From the NCBI GenBank assembly GCA_030374735.1, contig JASCIV010000334.1, forward strand, positions 1 to 23,951: a stretch of DNA of 23,951 bases, written 5' to 3'. Of the stretch, positions 1-9,590 are shown piece by piece (the first letter of the stretch is position 1; each line of letters opens with the position of its first letter). The stretch is from Gracilaria caudata (lineage: Eukaryota; Rhodophyta; Florideophyceae; Gracilariales; Gracilariaceae). A program made the position numbers and the translations under genes. The notes beneath the pieces were generated by a model. It worked only from the letters and a program-made list of their open reading frames with translations, had not been told where the DNA came from and did no database searches.

Positions 1-966
1 CTATTGTGGAGTGTACGTAAACCCACGTAGTAAGGACGTCACGATGACCCATGAACGAAGTAGAACCACACACGACAGCAGATCTTTCTCCTCGCAAATC
101 GCCGTGTAGCTTGCCCTGAATCATGATGAATCAAAGTGTTTCCCTTATGCTTTCTTACAGTTCTGGATATCCATTTACCCTATCTCGTTCAAGAAAAGAG
201 CTCGGTTTTTCGTTCCTTGACATTTCTGTAATGATGATGTGGGCTTGACTTCAGAGGGCACTCAATTATTGTGATAATATCCATGCGCCGTTAACCAACC
301 TGGCAATCAGAACGCCCAAAGCCTCGTTGCTCTTTATAAATGGGAAGAGTCAGGTGACCCCTACTGCTGTTACAAGAGCGTGTTAGATATGACATACAAT
401 AGAGTTCCTTCCTTTGAAGGCCTGCAGAACACTAGAACAGCAGAATGTTCATCTTCGTGATCACGGACATTCTTCTATGTTCTCCCCCATCGCAAATCGT
501 TTTTGATCTGGAAAGGTAGCCAAAGATCATTTCACCCACTTTACCCTTCGTTCTGCCAGAAAAACATCCCATACTCAGGTGTACAGAAAAGATGCCGAAG
601 TGTGCAGTGGTACGAATGCATCCTGATACGGAGAGAGAACTCGTCATGTCCTTGCTTCACATCCCGAACCTAAGTTACTTGATTCGCAGTAGTTAATCAG
701 ATGAGTTCACGAGTAACGGTAGCTGACTCGTATACAGCATGAGAGGCATAGTAGTACTAATTGGGACGAGAATATCAATCTAACCCTGCTTCAGTTTCGA
801 CTTTGTTGTCGCCAAGCTCTAGAGCTGCCAGAAACCTTTGCTGCGGACGGCATTTGGCCATAGAGTCGAGCATGATGCAGGATCAGACCCGATTCCGTGT
901 CCACCGAGAAAATGTGGGATGCGATTCATTGATTTCCATGGGGGTTAAGCCTCTATTTGCGTTGTA
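1..966. other. Left-edge region without a supported gene
   Basis: This is the stretch downstream of the allantoinase stop codon. I see no convincing coding region. A possible 3' end of a plus-strand gene cut by the window edge could lie at 1-220: a GTACGT donor-like site at 13 and an acceptor ending TTTCTTACAG at 160 would join to a short open tail. Two reading frames are possible and neither resembles a family I know. Another frame is open without splicing from base 2 to about 109. A 71-residue open frame on the minus strand at 647-432 has no recognisable content. Confidence 0.4.
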
Positions 967-2581
967 TTACAATCGCTTGAGAATGCTCCCATAGCTTATA
1001 TCAGAAGGGGGTACTTGTAATTCACGGGTGTATACAAGTTTACCGCGAAGTAAAGTGTGCAATATGGAGCCCTTAACTTCTGCACCATGGAAAGGAGAGA
1101 GTTTGTGTCGATGCAAACAATTCCGTTCGTCAGGAACTTCTCCCAATTCGGGATCCCACACCACAATATCTGCATCTAATCCTGGCTTAAGAAATCCTTT
1201 CCTGTGTTCAAGTCCAAACACCAAAGCAGGTTGTTCAGAAAGGATTCGCGATAGATAGACAAGGCTAATGTTCAACTCCCGGGCAACACTCCAGGTGCCT
1301 TGTAAGCGATACTGCAACCCAGATATTCCACCCCATGCTTCTGTCAAGTTTTGATTTGTTTTCTTCATTTCAGGAGGGCAAGGGGAGTAATCGGAAGCAA
1401 CAAAGTCTAGTGCGCGGCTCTCATTTTTGGGATAAAACAAATAACTTCGAAGCTTTTCTCGGTTGGCAGCTGAACGAATCGAGGGGCACATTTCAGAGAT
1501 GTAGCACCTGGTGGAATATCTTCAGCAGCCCAAAGAAGATATTGGGTGCAAGTTTCTGCAGTTATTTTTGCCCGGAAGTATTGTGAGTTCTTGAGTTCCA
1601 AAATACGCTTAGCCGCTTCGTGAGAGGAAACATGAGCTATATGAATATGTATATCAGTATTGTTAGCCAATTACTGGCAACTTCGATGGCATTGGTTTCC
1701 CAAGAATGTGGTCGAGATCTTTCAAAATGATGGTAGCTCTGATGATCGTATGAAACCCTGTGAGAGGCTCGAGATCCAGTGCTCGCGCTGAAGTCATCCA
1801 GTTCGGCATGAAGGATATACGGGATTGGTTTTCCAACGTACGAAGGGCTTGAGAATATTCGGTTCAGCTCTTCCATAGTATCCTTGAGATCTTCCTCTGT
1901 CACATGTGGGAAATCGGCTGACTGTGAGTCGATCATAAAAGATTTAAAAGCAAGTACGCCTTCATCAACCAATTCCGAAATGCTTTCTATGTTTCCGTGC
2001 ACAATGCCTCCAATAAAACCAACATCAATAACTGGATCAGATGCCTCGAAAGCTTGTATTTTCTTTTTGAGCGTTTCGGCGTTAATGGTGGAAGGAACGT
2101 TGTTGAGCGGCATATCTAGTACAGTTGTGGTTCCTCCTGCAGCTGCTGCCCGAGTGGCATGATCGAATCCTTCCCAGCTTTCCCTACCGGGAGCATTAAT
2201 GTGAACGTGAGGATCAATTAAACCGGGCATGACAACCAGCGGTGAGACGTCGATGATAGTTTTACGCCATTCAGACGGCGTTTTGGCCAGCGAAGAGGAC
2301 ACACCATGAATTTCTCCAGCAGATGAAATCAAAATATAAGCAGGCTTGATCTTGTTAGATGGTAAAACTACTCTGGTAGAAAACAAAGCAAAGGGAGGAT
2401 CCGGAAAGATTTTTGGATGGCTATGAAGTTGGATCATGTTCACGAGATGCAGGAATCGGTGTGAGAGTCCTACGGTTATCACATTATGAGGAGCAATGAA
2501 CCCGAAAAAGACAGCTAAGCCAGGGACTACGACAAAGGTAAAGATACCCTGCCACAACAGGGCGCGCCTTGCGTCAGACAT
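967..2581 (-). CDS. Allantoinase, interrupted by two apparent frameshifts
   Basis: Allantoinase hydrolyses allantoin to allantoate in purine breakdown; plant enzymes act in the endoplasmic reticulum. Frame 1 (2581 to about 1670) holds an N-terminal hydrophobic segment (residues 11-30, signal anchor-like), then GLIDPHVHINAPGRESWEGF with the zinc histidines H125 and H127, the carbamylated-lysine motif AFKSFM (K213) and HAE (258-260). A second frame (about 1670-1484) carries HIAHVSS, AETCTQYL and LKCAP. A third (about 1484-967) carries IRSAANREKL, SDYSPCPPE, AWGGI and LDADIVVWDPE. The pieces follow one another without gap or overlap in family order, so each break equals one missing base: at AATTGG near 1670 and in a CCCC run near 1485. 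About 538 residues if continuous. The usual DHSP motif reads DYSP. There is no room for introns. Either a recent pseudogene or consensus errors; identity as allantoinase is firm. Confidence 0.88.
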
Positions 2582-3676
2582 TTCTTAATCTGTGCTGTGA
2601 CGGACCGGAAAGAGAAACGGCTTCTTTCCAGTATTTTGATTCAACTTTGTATTTTCTCCCAGAACGCGAACGCTTTCGTTTCGAAGTGATCCAGAGCTTC
2701 GGTACCCCACCACCTGTTCTCAATCATGTAAATGAATGCGTAGACATTTGACTATCCAAGATTCACTTTCTGTGCGGAAACAAAAACGGCTTAGAAGTTT
2801 GCCTACATGGCTACTGTGCAATACACAAGATACGAAGGTACATTAATCGATGTTTTTTTTGCAGGCGGTCTACTTGCGTCCAAATCCCCGATCTCTGGAC
2901 CTTTGTGCGAAGGTAGATTAGAGCGCAATCATCAAGACTGCTGTGCAGAGCTCTTTATACATTGCTAGACCGACAACTATGTGCTGAAGAACTGGAATCA
3001 ACAGTCTACGAGACGAAACGAAATGGGCGAGAGAAGTCTTGGTGATGCATGGAGAGTTAGCGTTTGCCCTCAAACGCTTGCGCTTCTATTCAGCGCGCCA
3101 TGACCGAGTAACCTGGTGATCACGGCACTCACAGATGGAAAACGGTCGGTTTCTAACATTAATTGCCCAAGGATAGACTGCTCTGTTGCTGGCCCTCACA
3201 CCAACACCACTGCCAACGCAGTGACATTAAGCACTCATGGGCAAAATTGAATTCCGCTTGCGCTTGTGCTCGTACTGTATGCTTTTCATTTCTCGCGCAC
3301 GGCCATCTGCATTGTTTGCCCACCTGCCGCTCAGAACTTGAGGCGCACCAGCGAAAAGGTATCACAACAAAAAGTTGAGCATAACTACATGTTGTGGGAG
3401 ACGCAGGGGAGACGTCGCAAGTCGCTGGAAGCCCCGTGTCTGACCGTATTCTGTAGAAAGCTCCGCAAATAAGTGCACTGTCGAATTCCTCAACTTTTTT
3501 TTATCTACCTTCGAAGACCTTGTCAACACAGTTGTCGTTGCTCTTGGCGAAGTTAGTTGTTTCCCTTCAGGCCTTCCTAATAACGCCCGCAGTATCGCTC
3601 CCTGGCTTCCCTATCCCTGTTCTCTCCCTGAGCAGTGCACCATATCTGTTGCGAGCCGGTTTTATGTGAACTTGAG
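2582..3676. other. Divergent intergenic region, allantoinase / PWWP gene
   Basis: About 1.1 kb between two divergent genes, so it should hold both promoters. There is no firm gene. A 53-codon open frame starts at ATG 2807 and ends at 2968. It contains two GT...AG segments (27 nt, with a T8-GCAG acceptor at 2851-2863, and 36 nt), both multiples of three. It is too short and unlike anything I know to call as a gene. An in-frame ATG at 3635 upstream of the preferred PWWP start also lies here. Confidence 0.4.
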
Positions 3677-5806
3677 ATGGATGAAGAGTTTCTCCCTGGT
3701 GCAGTTGTGTGGGCCAAAATTCCAAGCTTCCCATGGTGGCCGGCGAAAGTCATCAAACCAGAGACGACGCATTTGAACCAGCTTCGCATTAGCAAAGTCA
3801 GGAGGGGTCAGTATCTTGTCGTGTTTTACAACGACAATGAACAAATTGGTCTTTGTGCAGACTACAACCTCCAGCCACTCCAAAACAGCTCGCTCCACAA
3901 AAGGGCTCAAAGAGAGAAGGGGCCTCTAAGGAGCAGACTGTTGAAGGCGATTGAATATGCGGAAGATGATCTTAAGGCTCTCGGTGAGAGAGCACAGCAC
4001 GAAGATCTGCCCACCAGGGAGGTGCGCAACGAAGACCCACAGTCTACTTCGGTCGCGAAGCGCTCTTATGGTTCAAGGGGTGAAAATGGAGTGAAGGCGA
4101 AGAAGAAGAAACGCACTGATTCTCCTGTCATAGTTCGCAAGAGCAGTTCTACTCTTGGAAAGCGCAAGTCTTCAAATCGGAAGAAAGTCAAGTCCGATCC
4201 GTTGCAAGACTTTATTGTAGACGAGGATGAAGAGGTTGGCGCCCAACCCTCTGATGCGGAAAGCGATGATGAAATGGTGCTTGGTGGCGAAGATACAGTC
4301 AACCGTCGCCGCAAAAAAGCAAAGTACGAGGACCCGCTTGAAGAAGATACCGGCGCTGAAAATCGCCATCACTCCAGGAAAAAGGGCTCCCGTGCACATC
4401 GTGACTCGAAACTTGCGAAATCTGAGAGGAAGCTTCATAAATCACGTGCTGAGAGCAATTTACCTTCTCAACGCATAGATGTACAGGACAAGGATGTCCA
4501 TCCAATCAAGAATCGCTCTAAGAAGCAGAACGTGCCGAAAGAGGCATCCGAATCAATAGCAGCTCTTCCTTCTTCACGTCCTCCGTCGTTGTCAGAGGAG
4601 GCTTACAAGAGCATGATGCGCGACACGGAAAACGTGGAGGACCTTTCGAAACGAGCTCGTTTCAAAGTGCTTATGGAGCACCTTAGAGCAATCCGTGAGA
4701 GCAACGTGAAGCAGTGGAAGGAAGGGCTGAAGAACGCTGAGGACTCAAGGATAATCCGCGAGGAGGTACTTCTTCTGAGAGCCGTTGTCCCTGCTCTGCT
4801 AAGCGGTCGACGCCTTGTCCGGTGGGTATCGAAAGGAAATCGGAAAACTCCGGAAACTGCAGATTACTTTAACAGAATGGAGAAAGACGCAATAGAGAAA
4901 GCGCTTGCTGTTCAAAACGTATACTTCGAACTCGCACCAGAAAAACTGAACGTTGCTGGCTCAAAGCTCCGTGACGTAATGAAGAACTTAGCTAGCATCT
5001 CCCGGGCTGCATCTCGATGTTTTAGAGACGTTCTCATTCTTTGGAACGACATTTATGTTTCAGGTCCACTTAAGGAAAGTATGCTTCATGGTACAGAACT
5101 TGAACAAAGCATTATCTACATGGAAGACGTTGATTCCTCGGAAAAAGTGAAAGAGGAACCAACAAGCGATTCTAAGCTCCTTGAACACAATGTCAGGCCA
5201 CATGACTCCGTTGAGCCCCATGCTGTTAGCGACTCTTTGAAATCTGGTAGCAGAAAAACAAATGAAGAGCGAACGCTTGCGAGACCCGAGGAAGAAACTA
5301 GAAATCAAAGACGAGAAACCAAGAGAAGGAAGTATGAAAACTCGAACGATGAGGAGGAACCGAAGCGAGCCCGAAATCGTACTTCAGAAGACAGTCATCG
5401 CCAATCGCCAGCTTTGAGTGCCAAGGAGAGGAAACTGGAAAAGTCACACTCTGCGGAAGTTGGGAAAAAAAGGAACCGTTGGAAAGGGTTTTCTAAAGAC
5501 AAGTTCATGCAAGTTATCCAGCTGCAACTAAGTCCTCTTACAAGCAATACGGACGAAAGCAGTCAAACGGAATTCATCGAAGCTCTGGAGAAGCAGCTTT
5601 CGGACCTATTTGAACCATGTACAAATGGTTACTACAAAACTGGATTGCTGATGACTCATGGCATTCAACGGCTTGTGAAGAGTTACAAGCAGTCCGATGC
5701 AGAGGAAGACAGCAGTGATGTTGAAAACGGAGGTCTCAAGCTCCTTCTGGATGCTTTGAAGCACCCAGAACAAACTTCAAAGTTGGTGAAATTCATATTG
5801 AAGTGA
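3677..5806 (+). CDS. PWWP-domain chromatin reader with TFIIS-N/LEDGF-like helical region
   Basis: Probable nuclear chromatin protein of 709 residues, intronless. An N-terminal PWWP domain (residues 7-75) begins GAVVWAKIPSFPWWPAKV; this family binds methylated histone tails on nucleosomal DNA. A long acidic and lysine-rich linker with KKKKR-type nuclear signals follows (about 80-300). Next is an alpha-helical region (about 313-460) whose last part, LNVAGSKLRDVMKNL to RDVLILWNDIY, resembles the TFIIS N-terminal (LW) fold that LEDGF/HRP2-type proteins use to bind transcription-elongation partners. A second charged linker and a C-terminal globular segment (about 603-709) that I do not recognise complete it. 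I chose the ATG at 3677 because the PWWP domain follows directly; an in-frame ATG at 3635 would add 14 residues. The PWWP call is firm, the TFIIS-N-like call moderate. Confidence 0.88.
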   Translation: MDEEFLPGAVVWAKIPSFPWWPAKVIKPETTHLNQLRISKVRRGQYLVVFYNDNEQIGLCADYNLQPLQNSSLHKRAQREKGPLRSRLLKAIEYAEDDLKALGERAQHEDLPTREVRNEDPQSTSVAKRSYGSRGENGVKAKKKKRTDSPVIVRKSSSTLGKRKSSNRKKVKSDPLQDFIVDEDEEVGAQPSDAESDDEMVLGGEDTVNRRRKKAKYEDPLEEDTGAENRHHSRKKGSRAHRDSKLAKSERKLHKSRAESNLPSQRIDVQDKDVHPIKNRSKKQNVPKEASESIAALPSSRPPSLSEEAYKSMMRDTENVEDLSKRARFKVLMEHLRAIRESNVKQWKEGLKNAEDSRIIREEVLLLRAVVPALLSGRRLVRWVSKGNRKTPETADYFNRMEKDAIEKALAVQNVYFELAPEKLNVAGSKLRDVMKNLASISRAASRCFRDVLILWNDIYVSGPLKESMLHGTELEQSIIYMEDVDSSEKVKEEPTSDSKLLEHNVRPHDSVEPHAVSDSLKSGSRKTNEERTLARPEEETRNQRRETKRRKYENSNDEEEPKRARNRTSEDSHRQSPALSAKERKLEKSHSAEVGKKRNRWKGFSKDKFMQVIQLQLSPLTSNTDESSQTEFIEALEKQLSDLFEPCTNGYYKTGLLMTHGIQRLVKSYKQSDAEEDSSDVENGGLKLLLDALKHPEQTSKLVKFILK

Positions 5807-6574
5807 ACATAAACTCTTGCGTCATTCATGCAGACGAAGTTAGAACGAGGCGTCGTTTTCGGTTTACCGAACGGAGAACGTGCTTGTACATGGTCATCTT
5901 TTTCCATGGCGCTTCTTATTGCACTCCTCAGCGTCGAACGCTGAACTTCGTCGCCCGTAACCGTTTATGCAAGTGTGCGGGGGTTACATATCAAGAAATG
6001 CATCATCATGCCAGCAAACTCTTAAGAAGAGCGCAAAAAATGTAGGGACCAAAGCTGAGCGCTCGACAATACCGGGCGATTTGTCGTCAATGGCAAAGTG
6101 CAAAGTGCGGCTGCACCGTTTGGAGGACCATAAGATGAGATATTGCCTGTTGTGTCATCATTAGCTTTGAGACTTAATTCAAGCTCACAAAGTTCACCAT
6201 ATGATTCGCAAGACTCGTCAAGAAAAGCGGTGGATTCGAAAGTGTAGCACGACAGCTGTTTGCAGTGAAGGACGAAATTCAAGACGTCTTAGTTTTTCTA
6301 TCGTACGAAGTTGCTGCGGAAGTGATGCTCAAAACGTCGTGGTGCTTTTACATCACTAAGCCCGGTTGTTCAAACCCATCACAGTTCTAATAGCCATAGC
6401 CAAGCAAGAATATCCTTTACGGTATTTGATTAACACGAGTGGGTCACCACAGAAATGTACATATAGGTAACATAAAGGGGGGTCGATCTCTTTAAGAAAG
6501 TGAACGTAATCTTTTTCCACGCTATCTAACACCGTATCTCGTCATCGCAGTAGCAAACAACGGCTGTGAGGTCG
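5807..6574. other. Convergent 3' intergenic region, PWWP gene / bZIP gene
   Basis: The two flanking genes end towards each other. I see no supported gene, RNA or repeat. Open frames of 80 and 86 codons on opposite strands near 5803-6045 and 6282-6022 overlap each other and lack any recognisable motif. Expected content is two 3' UTRs and terminators. Confidence 0.4.
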
Positions 6575-8083
6575 TCATTGCCATTCTCTCAACAGCGCCA
6601 AGTTTTGCTCTGAAGCAACGTCCAAAGTCCTTCTGTTGATGATGTCGTCGACATATTCATGATTGCCCCTCAACGAAGCATCAATCAATAGAGACATTTG
6701 TTCGTTCAAAAGGTCTTCGTATTTTTTCTTGAGCACTGGTATCTTAGCCTTATGCTGACTGAGTTCAAGTCGTTCACGAGCAAGGCGTTCTTTGCGACGA
6801 AGGTTGCTCCGTTGAGCAGATTCGCGATTTCTGACCCTTCTTTTGTGTGCTGCGGACATTCTTCCCACTTCATCATCGACACGCCGTCTTCGCCGCTGAC
6901 CCACACCACCACTCGAATTATTATCCGACGACGCCGATGCGCTTTCGCGATGAATGCTTTGCTGAGAGGAAGCGCTTGCTAGGTTACTGATATCTGAAAG
7001 CTCTTCGGATGCAGAGTTGTGTTCTTCGTCTTCCGGGAAGGTAATCAACGGGTATCCCGCTTCAACCGGTTCTGGTTTGAAATAGAGCAGTTTTGATGAA
7101 GACGATGGGTGCATGCCAAAGTACGAGTTGAGGGGAATTTCAAAGGCCACGTTCTTGCGAAGAGAATTGCGAAGACGGCGTTTGACAGATTGCAAACCGT
7201 GGCGAATGTCCACAAACACGGGCTGCACCTCCCTGGCTGGTGGTTCAGCTCCGCGGTAGCGTGTCTTCATGCACACTCCGAAATACGCACCTCGAAAACG
7301 ACGGTAAACTGAAGAAACATTGGTAACGGTGTCCACGGCATTAAAGGCGGATGGTGCACGCCTGTTAGAACCCGAACACGGGTTGGGTAAGGACGAAAAG
7401 GTTTGACCCTGCCCACAAAGGTGACACGCGCGACGCTCGAAAAAGGAGTTGCGCAGCAACAGTTGTGTGGGTTTGACACCGTTGACGGCGGGAGCTTTAT
7501 ACAGCAAGAGTTCTCGCACGCGCTCGCACTTGATGACGCTCTGAATCCAACCACAGATCATGATGTCGGCGGTCCAACCAGTGATGAACACCTCGCCGGT
7601 GGCGTCCTCCACCACGAAGCGACCGACAGGCAGTGGCGGCACGGTGTTTTCGTTGGTCGGGCGCTGGAACAGGGTGTCGAGGAAGGCGAGACCGAGCGTG
7701 AAGCCGTTCATGGATTGCACGGGCACCATGAGCCAGTGACTGGACAGCGAGGGGGTGATGGTAATGGACTGGCCGTTGTGCGAGACACCCTCCATTCGGA
7801 ACACAGTGGTGCTTTCTACGGCGCTGTTGTTGAAGGCATCCTCGCTGAGGGCCTCGGGCTCCGGGCGGGTGTACAGCCAGTCGGCTATGGGTCCGCCCAA
7901 ATCTGGGATGCGAAATATCTGACGGCGACGACTGGCCACAACATGCTCGAAGTTGGAGAGGTGAATGGGGTTGACGACGTCTTGCGCAACCCACAGAGGC
8001 GCGTCGCTGTCGACGCTGGAGGTGGCTAAGGCGGTACTGGCGGCGAGCTCTGGGGGCATACGAAGAGCGACTGCCGACGACAT
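6575..8083 (-). CDS. Non-canonical bZIP transcription factor with a large unknown N-terminal domain
   Basis: A 502-residue protein whose C-terminus carries a bZIP-like basic region, RNRESAQRSNLRRKERL, starting at Asn419. The bZIP family binds DNA as dimers through N-x7-R in the basic region and a leucine zipper. Here the residue that is almost always Arg is Asn (codon 6805-6803). The following heptads (Leu, Leu, Ile, Tyr at one register; Leu, Leu, Leu at another) contain a proline (codon 6739-6737). The N-terminal 300 or so residues look folded (tryptophan- and hydrophobic-rich, one CHLCGQG cysteine pair) but match no domain I know. A Ser-rich linker joins the two. The start at 8083 is chosen because the open frame upstream (to 8413) is proline-rich low-complexity sequence; it would add 110 residues. 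Divergent from the Mpv17 gene. Confidence 0.72.
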   Translation of the reverse strand: MSSAVALRMPPELAASTALATSSVDSDAPLWVAQDVVNPIHLSNFEHVVASRRRQIFRIPDLGGPIADWLYTRPEPEALSEDAFNNSAVESTTVFRMEGVSHNGQSITITPSLSSHWLMVPVQSMNGFTLGLAFLDTLFQRPTNENTVPPLPVGRFVVEDATGEVFITGWTADIMICGWIQSVIKCERVRELLLYKAPAVNGVKPTQLLLRNSFFERRACHLCGQGQTFSSLPNPCSGSNRRAPSAFNAVDTVTNVSSVYRRFRGAYFGVCMKTRYRGAEPPAREVQPVFVDIRHGLQSVKRRLRNSLRKNVAFEIPLNSYFGMHPSSSSKLLYFKPEPVEAGYPLITFPEDEEHNSASEELSDISNLASASSQQSIHRESASASSDNNSSGGVGQRRRRRVDDEVGRMSAAHKRRVRNRESAQRSNLRRKERLARERLELSQHKAKIPVLKKKYEDLLNEQMSLLIDASLRGNHEYVDDIINRRTLDVASEQNLALLREWQ

Positions 8084-8841
8084 GGTGACATACAGCCGCG
8101 GTGAACACTTAGTGAACGCAGAGGTGCCAATATGGAAGACCAACGGGGCGACGCGACGAAATGGGAGACGACGCGCATGCGCTGAGTAAGCCGAGTAGTA
8201 AGGAACGTCGGAGGAGGAACGCTGAAGTGGCGTGATCGTATTTATGTTGTATGAACCGCGTGGGGCAGGGTAGCAGATAGGGGGGGGGCAGGGGGGGAGC
8301 GGCAAGCGTGACGGCAGCTCGGACGCGCATGCAACGCTGGGCGGGTGGAAAATGATGCAAGTGAGAAAACGTTTGCTGTGCGGAACACGCACAGCAACTG
8401 AAACGGGGGGCAACAGCGCGCCCAGCGCCGCGATTGGACGCGGCGTGCGTGTCGAGCTGCAGCAACGAGAAGAGGAAGGCGCGTTTTTTTTTACATGAAA
8501 TGTGCCAGCGACGGTTATCCACGAAGCGCGTCAAAAACGTGCGCCAATGGACGCGTTGTTGCTGAGCTCACACAAAGCGCATGGTGCCACACAGCGTCGC
8601 GCTTTTGACGCACACGTGGGCAAATGCGCACACGGTCGAAACTGCCTCATTTTTGTAAAGGTTTGCGCCGCCGCGACGCGCGAGATTGCGCGCCGTTGCG
8701 CCGCCGCCAGTGGAAGTTTCCGGTGGGGAGCCGCACGCAGCGCGACGCGCGTAGTGCGGCCCTCGGCGCGGCACGCTTTGGTGTGTGCGCGAGTGCTTTT
8801 TGCTTCTTGCGTGGCGGTGTGGAGGGGAGCGCGCGCACGTG
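8084..8841. promoter_or_regulatory. Bidirectional promoter, bZIP gene / Mpv17 gene
   Basis: This 758-bp GC-rich stretch separates two divergent start codons. It contains two perfect CACGTG palindromes, at 8613-8618 and 8836-8841, the second touching the Mpv17 ATG. It also holds a G9-CA-G7 run at 8280-8297. CACGTG is the classic G-box/E-box core bound by bZIP and bHLH proteins. Several long open frames cross the region on both strands, as expected from its low stop-codon density; I support none of them. Confidence 0.5.
8280..8297 (+). repeat. G-run (G9-CA-G7)
   Basis: Nine guanines, CA, then seven guanines, inside the bZIP/Mpv17 bidirectional promoter. It could form a quadruplex only if the first run is split. 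It is also a likely site of base-count error in sequencing. Confidence 0.5.
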
Positions 8842-9590
8842 ATGGCGTTGTTGCTGGTGGCTCCGCGACTGTCGCTGCCGGCGACGGTGCTACGGCTGGC
8901 ATGGACGTCGTATCTGCGCAAGTTGCAAAGCGATCCGTTGCTCACCAAGGTACGTGATGTGTGTACGGGGCTGCGTTTTCGTTTCGTGCGGCTGACTTTT
9001 TTTTTTGTTTTTTTTTTTTGCTAGTCGGTGACTTCGGCGCTTTTGTCGGTGGTTAGTGAGCTGGTGGCGAAGCGGTTGAAGGGACTGCCTTTCAAGTCCA
9101 GTGCTGCAATGCATGAGCTCACCATTGGTTTGATTTTGCGGTACGTGCACGCTCGTTGCTTACGCGCGCTTCTGAACCAAAGTATTAATCGCTCGTGTTG
9201 TGTGTGTGTACGTGGTGCATGGCGCGTAGAGGACCAGTGATTCACGCGTTTCACAACTTTCTGGACGGCGTGGTGTTCAAGACAGCCAACCACACGTCGC
9301 CCTCGGTGGTGATTGCCAAGCTATTAATCGATCAACTGCTGTTTGCTCCCGTGTTCACGTCGCTGTACTTTTACCTTCGCGCTCTCAGCGAAGATCGCAG
9401 TGTGTCATACACCACGAAGCGATTGAAGAAGGAGCTGTTTGCCATCATGAAGAGCAACTGGATGCTGTGGTTACCGGCCAATCTGGTCAACTACATGTTT
9501 GTGCCGCTGCAGCTGCGCGTACTGTTTGGAAGCGTGGTGGCGCTCTTCTGGAACGCGTATCTGATGGCGTACGCCGCAAAGGCTGATTAA
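8842..9590 (+). CDS. Mpv17/PMP22-family membrane protein, three exons
   Basis: Small integral membrane protein of the Mpv17/PMP22 family, found in inner mitochondrial or peroxisomal membranes and thought to form or regulate channels. Exons: 8842-8949, 9025-9140, 9230-9590. Both introns (75 and 89 nt) begin GTACGTG; the first ends in a T-rich tract with GCTAG, the second in CGTAG. The joined product has 194 residues, the usual family length. It shows the family landmarks in order: YLRKLQSDPLLTKSVTSALL (24-43), GPVIHAFHNFLD (76-87), DQLLFAPVF (109-117) and the signature SNWMLWLPANLVNYMFVP (150-167), ending with WNAYLMAYAAK. Reading frame and protein continuity fix both splice sites. The start ATG directly follows a CACGTG box. 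Plastid, mitochondrion or peroxisome cannot be told from sequence. The family call is firm. Confidence 0.93.

Noticed and set aside
1..220. Possible last two exons of a plus-strand gene cut by the window edge
   Set aside because: Donor and acceptor look plausible, but three alternative frames are open and none resembles a known protein.
1410..1680. Introns as the cause of the allantoinase frame changes
   Set aside because: The flanking protein pieces join without any spare bases, so no intron can fit.
7403..8029. A 208-codon plus-strand frame inside the bZIP gene
   Set aside because: It is the complement shadow of the bZIP coding sequence; composition and lack of motifs argue against a real gene.
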